From positions 1-31,568 of the forward strand of contig NW_026570602.1 in assembly GCF_019649055.1 (NCBI RefSeq): 31,568 nucleotides of DNA, in the 5' to 3' direction. Both the position numbers and the translations under genes were made by a program. Below the pieces are notes generated by a model. That model saw only the letters and a program-made list of their open reading frames with translations. It was not told where the DNA came from and ran no database searches. Positions 1 through 9,504 of the stretch are shown piece by piece; the stretch's first letter is position 1; each line of letters begins with the position of its first letter. The stretch is from Paramacrobiotus metropolitanus (taxonomy: Eukaryota > Tardigrada > Eutardigrada > Parachela > Macrobiotidae).

Positions 1-6
1 TGTGGG
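1..6. repeat. Target-site duplication, left copy (TGTGGG)
   Basis: TGTGGG directly precedes the left inverted repeat and is identical, in direct orientation, to the six bases after the right inverted repeat. Six bp is the duplication length known for Polinton integrases. The window begins exactly here, so a longer flank cannot be compared. Confidence 0.85.
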
Positions 7-73
7 TGATGAAGAGAGCGCTGTTTTGGCGAACGGCGCCCCCCCACCCCCCGACATGCGCGGGCGGGTGACG
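7..73 (+). repeat. Left terminal inverted repeat
   Basis: Bases 7-48 are a perfect reverse complement of 30421-30462. The repeat starts TGATGAAGAGAGCGC and includes a run of seven C. After a short divergent stretch the block CGCGGGCGGGTG is shared again, so the imperfect repeat runs to about 73. Confidence 0.92.
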
Positions 74-540
74 ATTGAAAAAATGCAGCCATACGCGTAA
101 TGCATAACCATACGGTCAAACAGGCACCGACCATACGTTATCCTACAGTCACCTTATTGGTAGACGTACGGAATCTTAATTTATTTTTTAAGTACGGAGT
201 ACTAGATTCTGTATTGCGCTAAGTAGGGTCACTCCCTGTCTACCCTATTGTGACGTGCAAATGACTATAGCTGGTGACCATACGTATTACTGTAACTGAC
301 CATAGGCTGTGCGATGCGATCGATTATAGGCCATGACCATACTTACTGCATGACTGACCATAAGTTGTTCCATGCGACTAACCTTATTCTATGATCAACT
401 GTATTAGTGTGACTGATCATGGATTGTTGCGCGCCGTTGACTATAGGTCCATGATCTTAGTGTAACCAACCATAGGTTGGCATGTACGAATGACTATAAG
501 CAATGACCTTGCGTGTAAGCGTAACTGACCACAGGTGAAA
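74..540. repeat. Left subterminal array of TGACCATA-containing degenerate repeats
   Basis: From about 260 to 540 there are about five degenerate tandem copies of a unit near 57-60 bp, each opening with GACTATAG or a variant (near 262, 321, 380, 438, 490) and holding TGACCATA-like words. Before that (80-170) ACCATACG recurs irregularly. The word is the reverse complement of the TATGGTCA found elsewhere in the element. No gene is seen in 74-800; 541-800 looks featureless. Confidence 0.75.
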
Positions 541-800
541 TATACAGCGGCACAACATGGACCGAAAAGGGCATTTTTATCATTTTAGCTTAAAGATTTT
601 ACGAAGCAAGGACAAACTAACAAGAAGCGTGCAATGACAAAGATGAAATAAATTCATCCTCAGTATGCATTAAAAATCAATAACACATAAATAAGGAAAG
701 AATTTAATACCAGCACAGCCACACCATGAATAATCGTACGTTAAAAGGAGGATCAAAAAGTGTATTTTAGAATATAGCGTTAGGGGATTTTGAACAAATA

Positions 801-1904
801 TCATAAAACAGATTTTAAATCGCAATTACAGCACTCATAAAATTCAATAGCTGGAGTGCACCCGCGCTTTTGAACGGTGATTAAAACCCAGTGTGATCCG
901 TCCCTCAAAATGCGATCTAACGCATGTGATTGGTGGGAACTCATCGTACCGCAGCGTGGACACCAACATCGCAGATATTTTCTTTCAACGTCCGACCCTT
1001 CCTCCATGTAAGCAACATACTCGATCAAGTTTAATAATTCGTAGAAATCAAGCTTTGGCGCATGGTCCATTGCTTCGTGGAGCTGCAAAGCTGATGAAAT
1101 AATTTCTTTTGAATAGCCTCTTTTGACAGCTTTCCTGATCAAAACGTCATTTTCTTTTGACATTGCTTTCGCTTCTTCAACACACCCGCAGTTGTTTGAA
1201 ATGGTCGATGATATCGGCTCGGTAGGTAATGAAGGTTTCGCAATAGAAAACTCGTATGCGGAGGTTGGATTTTTCAGCGATGGACAGCATGCATCGGATT
1301 TGCAGTTTTTATTTTCTTTCTCATCGTCAACGTAGTTCAGATGCTCGGAGCCATGCACTCTCCAGTCAGAAAGCTGTGATATAGCAAAAATGCAGCTGGG
1401 AGACCACTTTATATGCTCCAAGGTTGGCACATCACCGACTTTCCAACGATTAATAGTAATTCCGCAAAAGAAACACGCAACGCTATCATTCTGACCTGTA
1501 TAATAAAAACCAGCGGATGACAGCTGATCGGGAGTTTGGACAGCCTGCTGGGGCCAATGCAAAAACGTTGCTCGCCGCTTAGCACTTGATGAAAGTTTTG
1601 GGAATTTGGGCTCAATTGAAAATGATAAAGGTAGAGTCGAGAATTCCTTCTTCACAGCCTGCAATCGCAAAGCAGCACAGTCAGGGTTCTCTTTAAGATG
1701 ATAAGTTAACGGTGATGTTCTTGAAGATAGAGAGTTATCGATCTTATAGCAGTAACGGCAGAAAAAAGCGTCATGCAAATTAACCGGGAAGAATCCATCA
1801 TCAGCCAACAGGATATCGGAGCTACTATGTAAGTTTTCCCATAAAAGGCGAAAAGAAGGAATATCGCATTGAAATCGATCTACGTATGGTAAAGTTGTTG
1901 ACAT
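801..1904 (-). CDS. IAP-like protein: two BIR domains, UBA-like region, Cys-rich C-terminus
   Basis: A 367-residue protein of the inhibitor-of-apoptosis family, probably acting in the host cytoplasm against caspase-driven death. BIR1 (about 5-80) is degenerate but keeps ligands C49, C52, H69, C76. BIR2 (about 107-175) is canonical, with the RRATFLHWP entry, AGFYYTG, C144, C147, H164 and C171. Residues 252-302 resemble the UBA helix bundle of cellular IAPs. Instead of a C-terminal RING there is a different Cys-rich element (C313, C315, C318, then C358, C359, C361), so ubiquitin-ligase activity is doubtful. The ATG at 1904 lies about 55 bp below a TATA box. It is transcribed divergently from the membrane-protein/PC4 unit. 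BIR proteins are known in adintoviruses and many large insect DNA viruses. Confidence 0.85.
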   Translation of the reverse strand: MSTTLPYVDRFQCDIPSFRLLWENLHSSSDILLADDGFFPVNLHDAFFCRYCYKIDNSLSSRTSPLTYHLKENPDCAALRLQAVKKEFSTLPLSFSIEPKFPKLSSSAKRRATFLHWPQQAVQTPDQLSSAGFYYTGQNDSVACFFCGITINRWKVGDVPTLEHIKWSPSCIFAISQLSDWRVHGSEHLNYVDDEKENKNCKSDACCPSLKNPTSAYEFSIAKPSLPTEPISSTISNNCGCVEEAKAMSKENDVLIRKAVKRGYSKEIISSALQLHEAMDHAPKLDFYELLNLIEYVAYMEEGSDVERKYLRCWCPRCGTMSSHQSHALDRILRDGSHWVLITVQKRGCTPAIEFYECCNCDLKSVL

Positions 1905-1957
1905 TTTCTGTGATCATTAGCAAGAACAACTGGTATCACCGTACTAGTTTACCGCCT

Positions 1958-1965
1958 CTTTTATA
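1958..1965 (-). promoter_or_regulatory. TATA box of the IAP-like gene
   Basis: TATAAAAG on the minus strand, about 55 bp upstream of the ATG at 1904. Confidence 0.6.
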
Positions 1966-2109
1966 GCTCCACTTATGAATTTCGAAACAAAGTTCAGATC
2001 TGATAATCTTGCGTTTTTCCCACGGTCGTTAAGGGTAAGGAGGAATCGATAAAATAAAACGGTTAAAAACAATAGAGCAGAGAACTAATTCGAAAAGTGT
2101 CGTGCAGAA

Positions 2110-2585
2110 ATGTCGCGAAATTTAATCTGGTTGACTGAATCCAGCGCAACAGGCACTGAATATGAAAAGCTATTGCGATCAGCTCCCTTCATTGTTGTGG
2201 TGAGTATTTAATAAATGTCCCGCATTGCTGAACTTTCATTTAGAGAGCTTTAGAAATGACTTTCAGACAGATGATTTTGTTGTATTTGCGAACGCACAGT
2301 AATGTTATAATAACGTCAGCTATTTTATTCCTTCAAGCTGCCATTTTATTGACACTACTTGCAACAAGTTATCGCAGTCGAGAGTTTTATGTAACTGTAA
2401 ACAATTTTAATGCTTCTAACTTTGATCTTAAAAACTTGCTCCCTATAAACGGTTCGCTAAATGCGTGTCTGAATCTTTTACCTGGTGTAATTAGAGCATC
2501 TGAAAAGGGGGATGAGTTGGGTGATATAGTGTATAATGTTACTGATGCGCACCACTTTCCAACTTCTTCCACTATTCCACGTTAA
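2110..2585 (+). CDS. Small single-pass membrane protein, spliced (44-bp intron)
   Basis: Not a family I recognise. Exon 1 is 2110-2199 and exon 2 is 2244-2585; the 44-bp intron starts GTGAGT and ends TTCATTTAG and keeps the frame (phase 0), giving 143 residues. One strongly hydrophobic helix (about 51-72) follows a basic, aromatic N-terminal part; the C-terminal half has three N-glycosylation sequons (N86, N99, N128), which suggests it faces the lumen (type II). Exon 2 alone has its own in-frame ATG at 2256, so an unspliced product is possible. It is divergent from the IAP-like gene and directly followed by the PC4-like gene. Small membrane proteins are common in large DNA viruses, but no role can be assigned. 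Confidence 0.6.
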
Positions 2586-2637
2586 TTAGAAAAGGTGTTA
2601 AAAATTATTTTAATTTTAGCACAAACCTGCAAAAATA

Positions 2638-3021
2638 ATGCTGAGCCTTAGTACCTTTAACAAAGATTTTCCCCGCGTCGACCTTCGTCTATTATTTCAA
2701 GAGTCATCGAACGCGGATTTTCTAGCCACTAAAAAGGGATTCTATCTACAACCGGACTACCTCCCAGAATTGATAGAAGGACTGCAGATTCTGAACGAGC
2801 GCACACAAAAATGGATACAAGACAACTCATCATTTAGACGAACAAAGAATGCAGCTTCGAATTCCCAAAAAGAATTCCATGTTGTTAAAAAGCAAAGTGC
2901 GGGGTCAAAAATGACCCTAAGGAAACGAAAAAACGATGGTAAATTTTTACGAGAACCATCTACGCCAGACCGCTGTGACCCGAGCAAAGAATACGAAGAT
3001 GGTGAAATCGATAGCACTTAA
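2638..3021 (+). CDS. PC4/Sub1-like single-stranded-DNA-binding transcription cofactor
   Basis: 127 residues. The N-terminal half matches the PC4 C-terminal core: a strand with VDLR (PC4 has the IDIR type), a variable loop, then KKGFYLQPDYLPELIEGL, the counterpart of the family's KG(I/F)-L-x-P-x-x-W-x-x-L segment. The C-terminal half is basic with a likely nuclear localisation signal (LRKRKN) and an acidic tail. PC4 proteins bind ssDNA and act with RNA polymerase II, so a role in element transcription or replication is plausible. An acceptor-like TTTTAATTTTAG ends at 2619, and reading from 2620 is in frame with this ORF, so exon 2110-2199 could also splice onto it. The assignment rests on one motif block and is moderately sure. 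Confidence 0.6.
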   Translation: MLSLSTFNKDFPRVDLRLLFQESSNADFLATKKGFYLQPDYLPELIEGLQILNERTQKWIQDNSSFRRTKNAASNSQKEFHVVKKQSAGSKMTLRKRKNDGKFLREPSTPDRCDPSKEYEDGEIDST

Positions 3022-3448
3022 AAAAATATTCCACGCCTCGAAAAAACGTTTTTTTCTGCCGTTGAACTAATGTAACTGTTTTATTTATATTCACTTGAAT
3101 TAAAGTTTACGTCGCTATGATGCATATTATGCTTAATGAGCAACTCCACGTTACAAAGGCTAAATAATTTTTTAAAGCAAAACATAATTTTAAACTAATT
3201 GGTTACACTGGCCAGCTAGAATTTTGAATGCTTATATGAGGACCATAAGCATTTATGATTTCGACCATACGTAACTTAGTTATAGACATAAGCATACAAA
3301 CAAAGCTGAATCATTATCTTTAGCACTTAGTAAAACGAAAAAACACTAAAGCTATCACAACAATAAATATTTCATTTTTTGAACGAAATAAAATCTAGAG
3401 AAAATAAAATTAACAAAACAAACAAAATATGTTTCATGATGGCCATGA
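3022..3448. other. Convergent intergenic region, no gene seen
   Basis: AT-rich spacer between the ends of the PC4-like gene and the packaging ATPase. It holds poly(A)-type hexamers on the plus strand and two keyword copies in the GACCATA orientation (near 3239 and 3264). Nothing else is recognised. Confidence 0.5.
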
Positions 3449-4261
3449 CTATCGTCGATCTAGCCGCGGCGTGCGCCTGCGTTTCACCGCCTTTTTTTCG
3501 CTGCCTTTGTTTTGCGAAACACGATTTTGTTTTCTCTGTGAGGTTTTTGGTAGCGATGTTAATTTATTCAGCGGAACCAGAGCAAACTCCTCCATTCCTA
3601 GGCAGGAAATAACATAAACACGTTGGAAGTTATCAGCTTTCTCATTTAATAAACAGGCGCGTATACGCAGACTGTTTGGGGTACAGGCTTTAAAATCCAA
3701 AAACAAGTATCCATAGTCGGGACTTGTTGCGCTTTTATATGCTTCCATAAATGCGCCAGTGCTGCGCGGGTACATTTGTCTAGCGAGCGCTTCTATTTGC
3801 AGCATGTCTCGGGGCTGTTTCCACAGCACTAAATAATGGGCGTTTAGCGAGATTGTACGCATAGATGGGTTTTGAAAAAACACATTTTGTACTGTTAGTA
3901 TGACAGATCGATTAAGATGATGAGTCCCGCGGGTAAAGAGCGAAACTACGTCCTTGTTTACATTTTGCATTTGATCGTCCAGTATAATTAATGATGGTTT
4001 ACATTTATCCGTAAAAGACTCATCAGCTATGTTATCTGGTATATTTTGTATAAAAACAACGTTTTTATTTTGTTGTTTTATCTGTTTGAAAATTGTTGAA
4101 TAGTACGAATAAATAAAAAAAATCTTTTCCGGGAAGGGACTGATTCTTCGTAGTTCTAACAAACGAGCTATCCAATAACTTTTACCGCCTTGACTCTGGC
4201 AACTGCACACTAAGTTGAATGGATGAGTTAAAACGGAGCAAAAATTAAATTTCTGATACAT
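3449..4261 (-). CDS. FtsK/HerA-type genome-packaging ATPase
   Basis: The Polinton counterpart of the poxvirus-A32-type motor that drives DNA into capsids. Of 270 residues, the start HPFNLVCSCQSQGGKSYW aligns with the family P-loop without gaps and keeps GKS, but the first P-loop glycine position is Cys. Walker B is PSLIILDDQM, followed by the family-typical block FTRGTHHLNRSVILTVQN (sensor/arginine region). The C-terminus is a basic tail (KKAVKRRRTPRLDRR). A minus-strand TATA box (TATATAAAA) overlaps the end of the polymerase gene just upstream. Family known; substrate inferred. Confidence 0.88.
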   Translation of the reverse strand: MYQKFNFCSVLTHPFNLVCSCQSQGGKSYWIARLLELRRISPFPEKIFFIYSYYSTIFKQIKQQNKNVVFIQNIPDNIADESFTDKCKPSLIILDDQMQNVNKDVVSLFTRGTHHLNRSVILTVQNVFFQNPSMRTISLNAHYLVLWKQPRDMLQIEALARQMYPRSTGAFMEAYKSATSPDYGYLFLDFKACTPNSLRIRACLLNEKADNFQRVYVISCLGMEEFALVPLNKLTSLPKTSQRKQNRVSQNKGSEKKAVKRRRTPRLDRR

Positions 4262-4296
4262 TTTTAATAGTGTTTCTTTGATTGCATTGAACTGAT

Positions 4297-4305
4297 TTTA
4301 TATAT
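4297..4305 (-). promoter_or_regulatory. TATA box of the packaging ATPase, overlapping the polymerase stop codon
   Basis: TATATAAAA on the minus strand, 36-44 bp upstream of the ATPase ATG (4261). Its TAA is the stop codon of the polymerase gene (4298-4300), so the two signals share bases. Confidence 0.5.
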
Positions 4306-7300
4306 GCCGAAAACCGAAAGGTACAGTCCAATAGTTAGAGGTAACAACTCTCTTATCAAATGTGAATCTAAAACGTTTTGTTTGTGGCCGCGATTGCAAA
4401 GTCCACGATCCTTTCAATCGAAATATTTTGAACGGGTTCAGAACATTATGTTCGGTTTCCGGATGCATTACCATTTCCTTTAATGTCTCTGGATGGAATA
4501 AAGTTAGGTTACTTTGGTTAATTGTTATGCCCTTGACCTTGAAGGCGCTATTTCCATTTTTAGTATAGTACGCATACATTTTAGGTCCTCCGCAAATAAA
4601 AACAGTGATCTGATCGTCACCAATCTCTGATTTAAATTCACCGAGGCAATCACCAACCGGTAAACTACTCCATCCAGGTCCTTCTAAAGCAATTATGCAG
4701 TCTGTATCGACATACAATAACCGCTCGATACCCACAAAATGCATAGCTGTATAAAGCTCCATTCGAGCGTAGCTCGTCACAAACGCAGCAATTATGACGT
4801 TAGCATTCAAATCATTTCCATCTGCTTCACACACTCGCGAGCTTTGCACTTGTAAAACTTCTTCGGTGGCAACATCCACATACGAAACAGAATAGTTACC
4901 CGAATAAAAAAGCTCATTAAATCTTTTTATGTTTTTAACGTACTCGAATTTTGGCCTGTTTTCCTTAATCGCAAGACGACCCCACAATGTGTTAAGCATA
5001 AGCTTTGAAAGGAGCCGACGAGTTGGATTGAACGTAACCTTTGCCGGATCAACCTTAACTTGATCTGTGTTTGCCAAGTTTTGCAAATAAGAAGTTTTGT
5101 CGGTTTCAGTTTTGCAGCTTTTTGGATATCCACTGGAGGCTACCTTTTCTGCCATAAATGTAGATATATATTTAGAAAACAAGTCTCCTTGCAGTGGATA
5201 ATGCCAGATTTCAAATATTTTAATGATTTGGTATCCGTAAGCAACAGCCATACGGAGCTCAGGGGTTGTGTATACCGCATTAAAACAGCGTTCTTTTTCA
5301 GTATGTTGACAGACAGCCTGATTATCTGAGGCGCATCTCCAACAGAGAACAAACATGCATTTATTGTTTATCCGTTGCGGAAGAACCGGAAGATTTAGGC
5401 TTGTTGGCGGTAAAATTCGAACATGAGCGATACCAAAAAAATCTGAAAGGTCACAGTCGTTAGGGTATAATTTTATCGGAAGACCGATTGGATACAATTT
5501 TTGTTTGCACACAGCTGGATATAAAGAATTCTTGTCTAAGTACGAAATGTGTTGACGTTTTGATATATCAGCTGTAGCTAGAAGGCGGAAAGCCTCCGTG
5601 CGACCACCATAGAGCACATCCCGTACGCACATGGGTTGGATATGACAAAATTCTTTAAGAACGCAGCTGATTTCTGGGAGCTGCTTCATTTTTCTCCACT
5701 GGCAACTCCAAATGCATGTATATCTATAACCTTGTTTTTTTAAGTTTTCCATTTTTTGCATCGTGGCTGTGTACAACTGTGCCATCGTTCGACCGCCATG
5801 GGCAGTTGACTCTTTAGTAAAACATTTTTCGCACCCATGGAAATAACAACCGTGGTACTCCAAAACCTCTAAATGCTCCTCGATAAAGCCATCAACCTTG
5901 TACTTTCCGATCCTTTTTTCACCATTCTGATGGTTTCTAGCATGTCTTATGTAACATTTTCGCTTAGCAGACAAATAATACAACCACTCCAAGCTTTCAA
6001 AAGAGTATGTTCTCTGCGTCTGCAGATCTTGGTAAGTAAAGTGCTGGATACTACTTTCTGGCATGAATCGTGCACGGTACACCAAATTAACAAAGCTAGG
6101 AAGTGACATTGACTCAACTAATGGATTAAAATCTGTCAACGCTTTCATATCCTTACAAAACCTCTGGCATGCTTCTTTTAAAACCTAAAAATTATGGTTT
6201 TTAAAATTGTTCAAATCGTAATGGAAAATTGTACCTGGCAATCATTTTCACAATATTTAAGTATTTCATCGTGAAAATTCCATATTGCTTTACTGTTAGA
6301 CTCTTCGGCATACCATCCAATGAATTCTCTGTATTCATTAGCTTTCATTTGCGAAACCATATAGTACTTGATATCTGGCATTTTACCGCTGTAATTAATA
6401 TTGTCTCGCGTTGCAAATAAAAACGGAAATCGCCCTTTAGCTCCACTAAAACCAAAAGCTCCAGGCATTTCGCCTAAACTCATTGGCAGGAACGCTAGTG
6501 AATCACGTAGCGTAATATTGAATTCTTTAACATAGATTTGCAAAAATTTTAATCCACGCATTACTACTTCTGGCCAAATTTCCTGCTCTTGAAGAAACTG
6601 CATAATAAAATTGCCATCGTACCCCATCAAGTTATGGAATATAACAATAAAATTCTTATGGGTGGCGTTAAATAACCAATGACAAAACTTCGCGCCTGCA
6701 TTACGCCCAAAAAAAGTTTCCGCCTTTCCATTATCGGATACCGCTACTGCTGCAATTGGCACGTGAGTGGTATTACTAATATCAGCTTCAAAATCACAGT
6801 ATAAAAATGAACGATCTGGCTTAGGGGAAAGCGAATATCTTTTAACAAAACAACGATGATCAGGCTCTACTGTTAACTTGCAGTTGCGGCAATAATATTC
6901 ACCGCATTGATGAGATGGGTTGGTAGGACTTCGCTCTTTGCATCGTTTCAATATTATTCCACAGTCTTGACACTTAAATCTTAGCTGGCACTCAGTCAAC
7001 CCTTGAAGCTTGATTGCAGTCTTGTGATAGTTATAACAAATTTCGTTTTTAAAAGAGCAGAAACATTCAGTGCAGTGAATTGTTTTTGTTGTGTCAGGTT
7101 GGCAGTCTAAGCGATGGCATACAAAACAAGCATATTCACAGCGGTGAGTTTTCAGTGAACATGTGATGAATTTTCTGCAACGGGGACATTCTCTACGTTT
7201 TCCAAAAAAGCGAGCAGGCTTTATGATGGGCCAGTAATGCCGCTTAAAAAGTAATATATATAATTTAGCAGGAACTGGATCAGCACCGACATTTCGGCCA

Positions 7301-8247
7301 CAGTAGATCAGCCCATTCTCAAAATCAGTATCTTTGTAAATTAAAATCTGGAAAGCTGGTGACAAGGCGGTTTGAAACTTTTCGTACATTTGTACGTTCA
7401 CTGCTCCTGGATGCACATCGGCCATTTTATATAATTTTAACGCTTCGTTTTTCTGGAAATCGCAGCGAGCGTCACATATTTTTTTCCATATATAGTTATT
7501 TGTCTGATGAAGTTTTCGAGCATGAGCTAAAACGATGGCCAATGCACGGGCGAAACATAAATCGTCAGTGTTACGCACGTAAATTACTCCTCGATAAGGT
7601 AGGATTCGTTGCAGGTTACGCAAGTGATGCACCTTTGAACCACCAGAAGGTGGTCTTGGTATACGAATTAAATTAATAAAAACAGGGGCATCCAGCGTAA
7701 ACTCCGTTTTTGAAGTTAGGGTGTTAGCAATCAAGTATAGAAACATCTCAGCATTTACAGAATCTTGGGGAGCTAGTTTTAGCTGTATGGGGTGAGATAA
7801 CTGGGTCGATTCTAAGGACATGCTTATCAAATCGTTTTGGTTAGGAATGTAAGTTCTTAGGTTGCGAAAAATGTCTTCTAGCAGGGAAAGCAATACCGGC
7901 AAAACGCTATCAACGCCCTTTATTGCCAACGGCTTTATCGAAATTTGAAAATTACCTGCCCAGACGTTATATTTTTTGCTGTGACGAGTTTTAATGGCTT
8001 TTAAAGCATACCATTCGGAGGGATGTAGTACTGCTTTTGCTGATAACGAAGTATCCTCCTTTTGACTAAGCTGTTTAATATACTTGAAAAATAGTTTATA
8101 GGAGAAAATCACGTGTCTTGTTTGGCGGTATAGGTTCGAGCATTCTTCAAGTGTATTACACTGAGAGTACAGATTCTCAAGCTTTTTTTCACCAAATTCG
8201 TCTTGCTTGATAGTCATGTTTTCATCGGTTGGTGCATGAATTGCCAT
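4298..8247 (-). CDS. Protein-primed family B DNA polymerase (pPolB), two exons
   Basis: Replicates the element by protein priming, as in adenoviruses and Polintons. Exon 1 is 8247-6235 and exon 2 is 6184-4298; the 50-bp intron (TGCCAG|GTACAA ... ATTTTTAG|GTTTTA) keeps phase 0 and gives about 1299 residues. Order: an N-terminal domain with TDDLCFARAL (C231) and a later KRHYW (H337), resembling an OTU-type Cys/His pair; a Cys/His-rich zinc region (354-466); Exo I DFE (D485, E487); Exo II HNLMGYDGNF (539-546); Exo III YCEND (665-669), right before the splice site; motif A DKNSLYP (near 888); motif B KLMLNTLWG (near 1065-1073); motif C YVDTDC (near 1163-1167). All polymerase and exonuclease acids are present. 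The start is the ATG at 8247, below a minus-strand TATA box. Without the intron the exonuclease part would end about 7 residues after Exo III. Confidence 0.93.
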
Positions 8248-8311
8248 TTGTACATTTAATGTAATTATGAATCGAAAAAACCTTCAAGGATTCTTTAAGA
8301 GCAAGGGCGAA

Positions 8312-8325
8312 TATTTATATATTTA
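8312..8325 (-). promoter_or_regulatory. TATA box of the polymerase gene
   Basis: The minus strand reads ATAAATATATAAATAT, about 65-80 bp upstream of the ATG at 8247, in the divergent interval shared with the 8511 gene. Confidence 0.5.
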
Positions 8326-8436
8326 TCGCGCGCCCTTGACATTTCCCACGATCTAAATGTGAGATTATAGCGCCTATCGTTTTATCTGGATAAAAGTAAT
8401 GTGATAGATGAAATTAATGATTCGCGGAAGGCATCT

Positions 8437-8443
8437 TATAAGG
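8437..8443 (+). promoter_or_regulatory. TATA box of the BIR-like zinc protein gene
   Basis: TATAAGG, about 70 bp upstream of the ATG at 8511. Confidence 0.5.
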
Positions 8444-8510
8444 AACACAACATACGAGCACATCCTTTCTTTACCAAATTTATTTGGAAAAAGTAAGGTT
8501 TGGAGAAAAT

Positions 8511-9005
8511 ATGGATCAGTCGATACAAATCGAGCACGATTGGGCCGTACTCTGCCCTAAATTTGAAGGTCAGTTAGACTCTTTTTTTGTATTCGAAGAG
8601 TTGCCCTATTGGCAAAGGTACTATTTAGCCGCCATGGGGTATATGAACAAAAACTGCGTGTCATGTTATAATTGTGGCAAAGAGTTTCACTGGCGCCAGT
8701 CCTCAGCAATAAACCATCATTTCGAAAGGCAATGCCAGGACATACAAGAATTCTCTCTTGAAAAACAGGAAACTCAAGTTTTTCGACGTAGAACAACGTT
8801 TCAACGCCTTAGTACATTTTGTGACCTACCAAAATTTTATGACATTGAGTTTTTGCTAGATCGTTCATTCTATGCAAGCAACGTTTTGCAATGCGCGCAT
8901 CCAGGATGTACCTGGTCTGGAAAGTGGCAGAATATTTCAACAATCACAAATTTGAAAAAAAGAGGTCACGGAAGGCATCACTGTTACAAAGTTTTTAATA
9001 CTTGA
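8511..9005 (+). CDS. Small zinc protein with a degenerate BIR-like fold
   Basis: 164 residues. The open frame extends upstream to 8484 with a TTG; the first ATG is at 8511 and is used here. The first half resembles a BIR domain: YYLAAMGYMN, then C52-x2-C55, His69/70 and C75, similar to BIR1 of the 801-1904 protein but with shorter ligand spacing. The second half has another metal-site pattern (C128-x4-C133, then H153/H157 and C158). No RING or other enzymatic domain. It could be a second apoptosis inhibitor or a virion/zinc-binding protein; only the zinc-binding character is well supported. It is transcribed divergently from pPolB. Confidence 0.55.
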   Translation: MDQSIQIEHDWAVLCPKFEGQLDSFFVFEELPYWQRYYLAAMGYMNKNCVSCYNCGKEFHWRQSSAINHHFERQCQDIQEFSLEKQETQVFRRRTTFQRLSTFCDLPKFYDIEFLLDRSFYASNVLQCAHPGCTWSGKWQNISTITNLKKRGHGRHHCYKVFNT

Positions 9006-9504
9006 GTTCAAGTATCTAATCTTGCGTTCAAAATCACTGATTAATAAAAAGCAATGCCTGAACATATTCTTTATTAATCACCAAACTATATGCTTTGTGC
9101 GCATTAACAAAAGTTTACACAGATTCTGTGGTCAGTTTGTGTTTCAAACAGTTGATGCTTTCAAACGCCGTGAAAAATGTGTGCTTCACGAATACTTCAT
9201 GTAGTGACGATGTGAATAAAATGCACTTGTGGTTACAGCCAATCTTCGTAAAGTTATGTAAATAAAAGTAAAAAAAGATTAGCTCGTGATCTACGGTCAA
9301 TAATAATAATTCAATTATACGATATATAGTATTGTCATTCAGGCTGAGTTTAAGCAGCAGTTAAAACAGAACACCGTAGTTAAAATGATTGCGTCATATA
9401 ATCAATATGCTACACAATTTGGAATTTCCAGACAAATGTAAAACGGTAGTAGTATTTATAAATTAAAGCAGCGGTTTCTTAATTCTTTTGGTTACAGTAG
9501 ATAC
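9006..9504. other. Convergent intergenic region, no gene seen
   Basis: AT-rich spacer between two converging genes. Poly(A)-type hexamers occur on the plus strand (GTGAATAAAATG near 9210, GTAAATAAAAG near 9258). The small open frames here have no recognisable protein features. Confidence 0.5.

Noticed and set aside
1123-1335. Plus-strand frames opposite the IAP-like gene, and similar frames opposite capsid, polymerase and JmjC genes
   Set aside because: Shadows of the real coding strand.
4200-4265. A missing 5' exon that would restore a normal P-loop in the ATPase
   Set aside because: The existing N-terminus already aligns with the family without a gap, so an extra exon is unnecessary.
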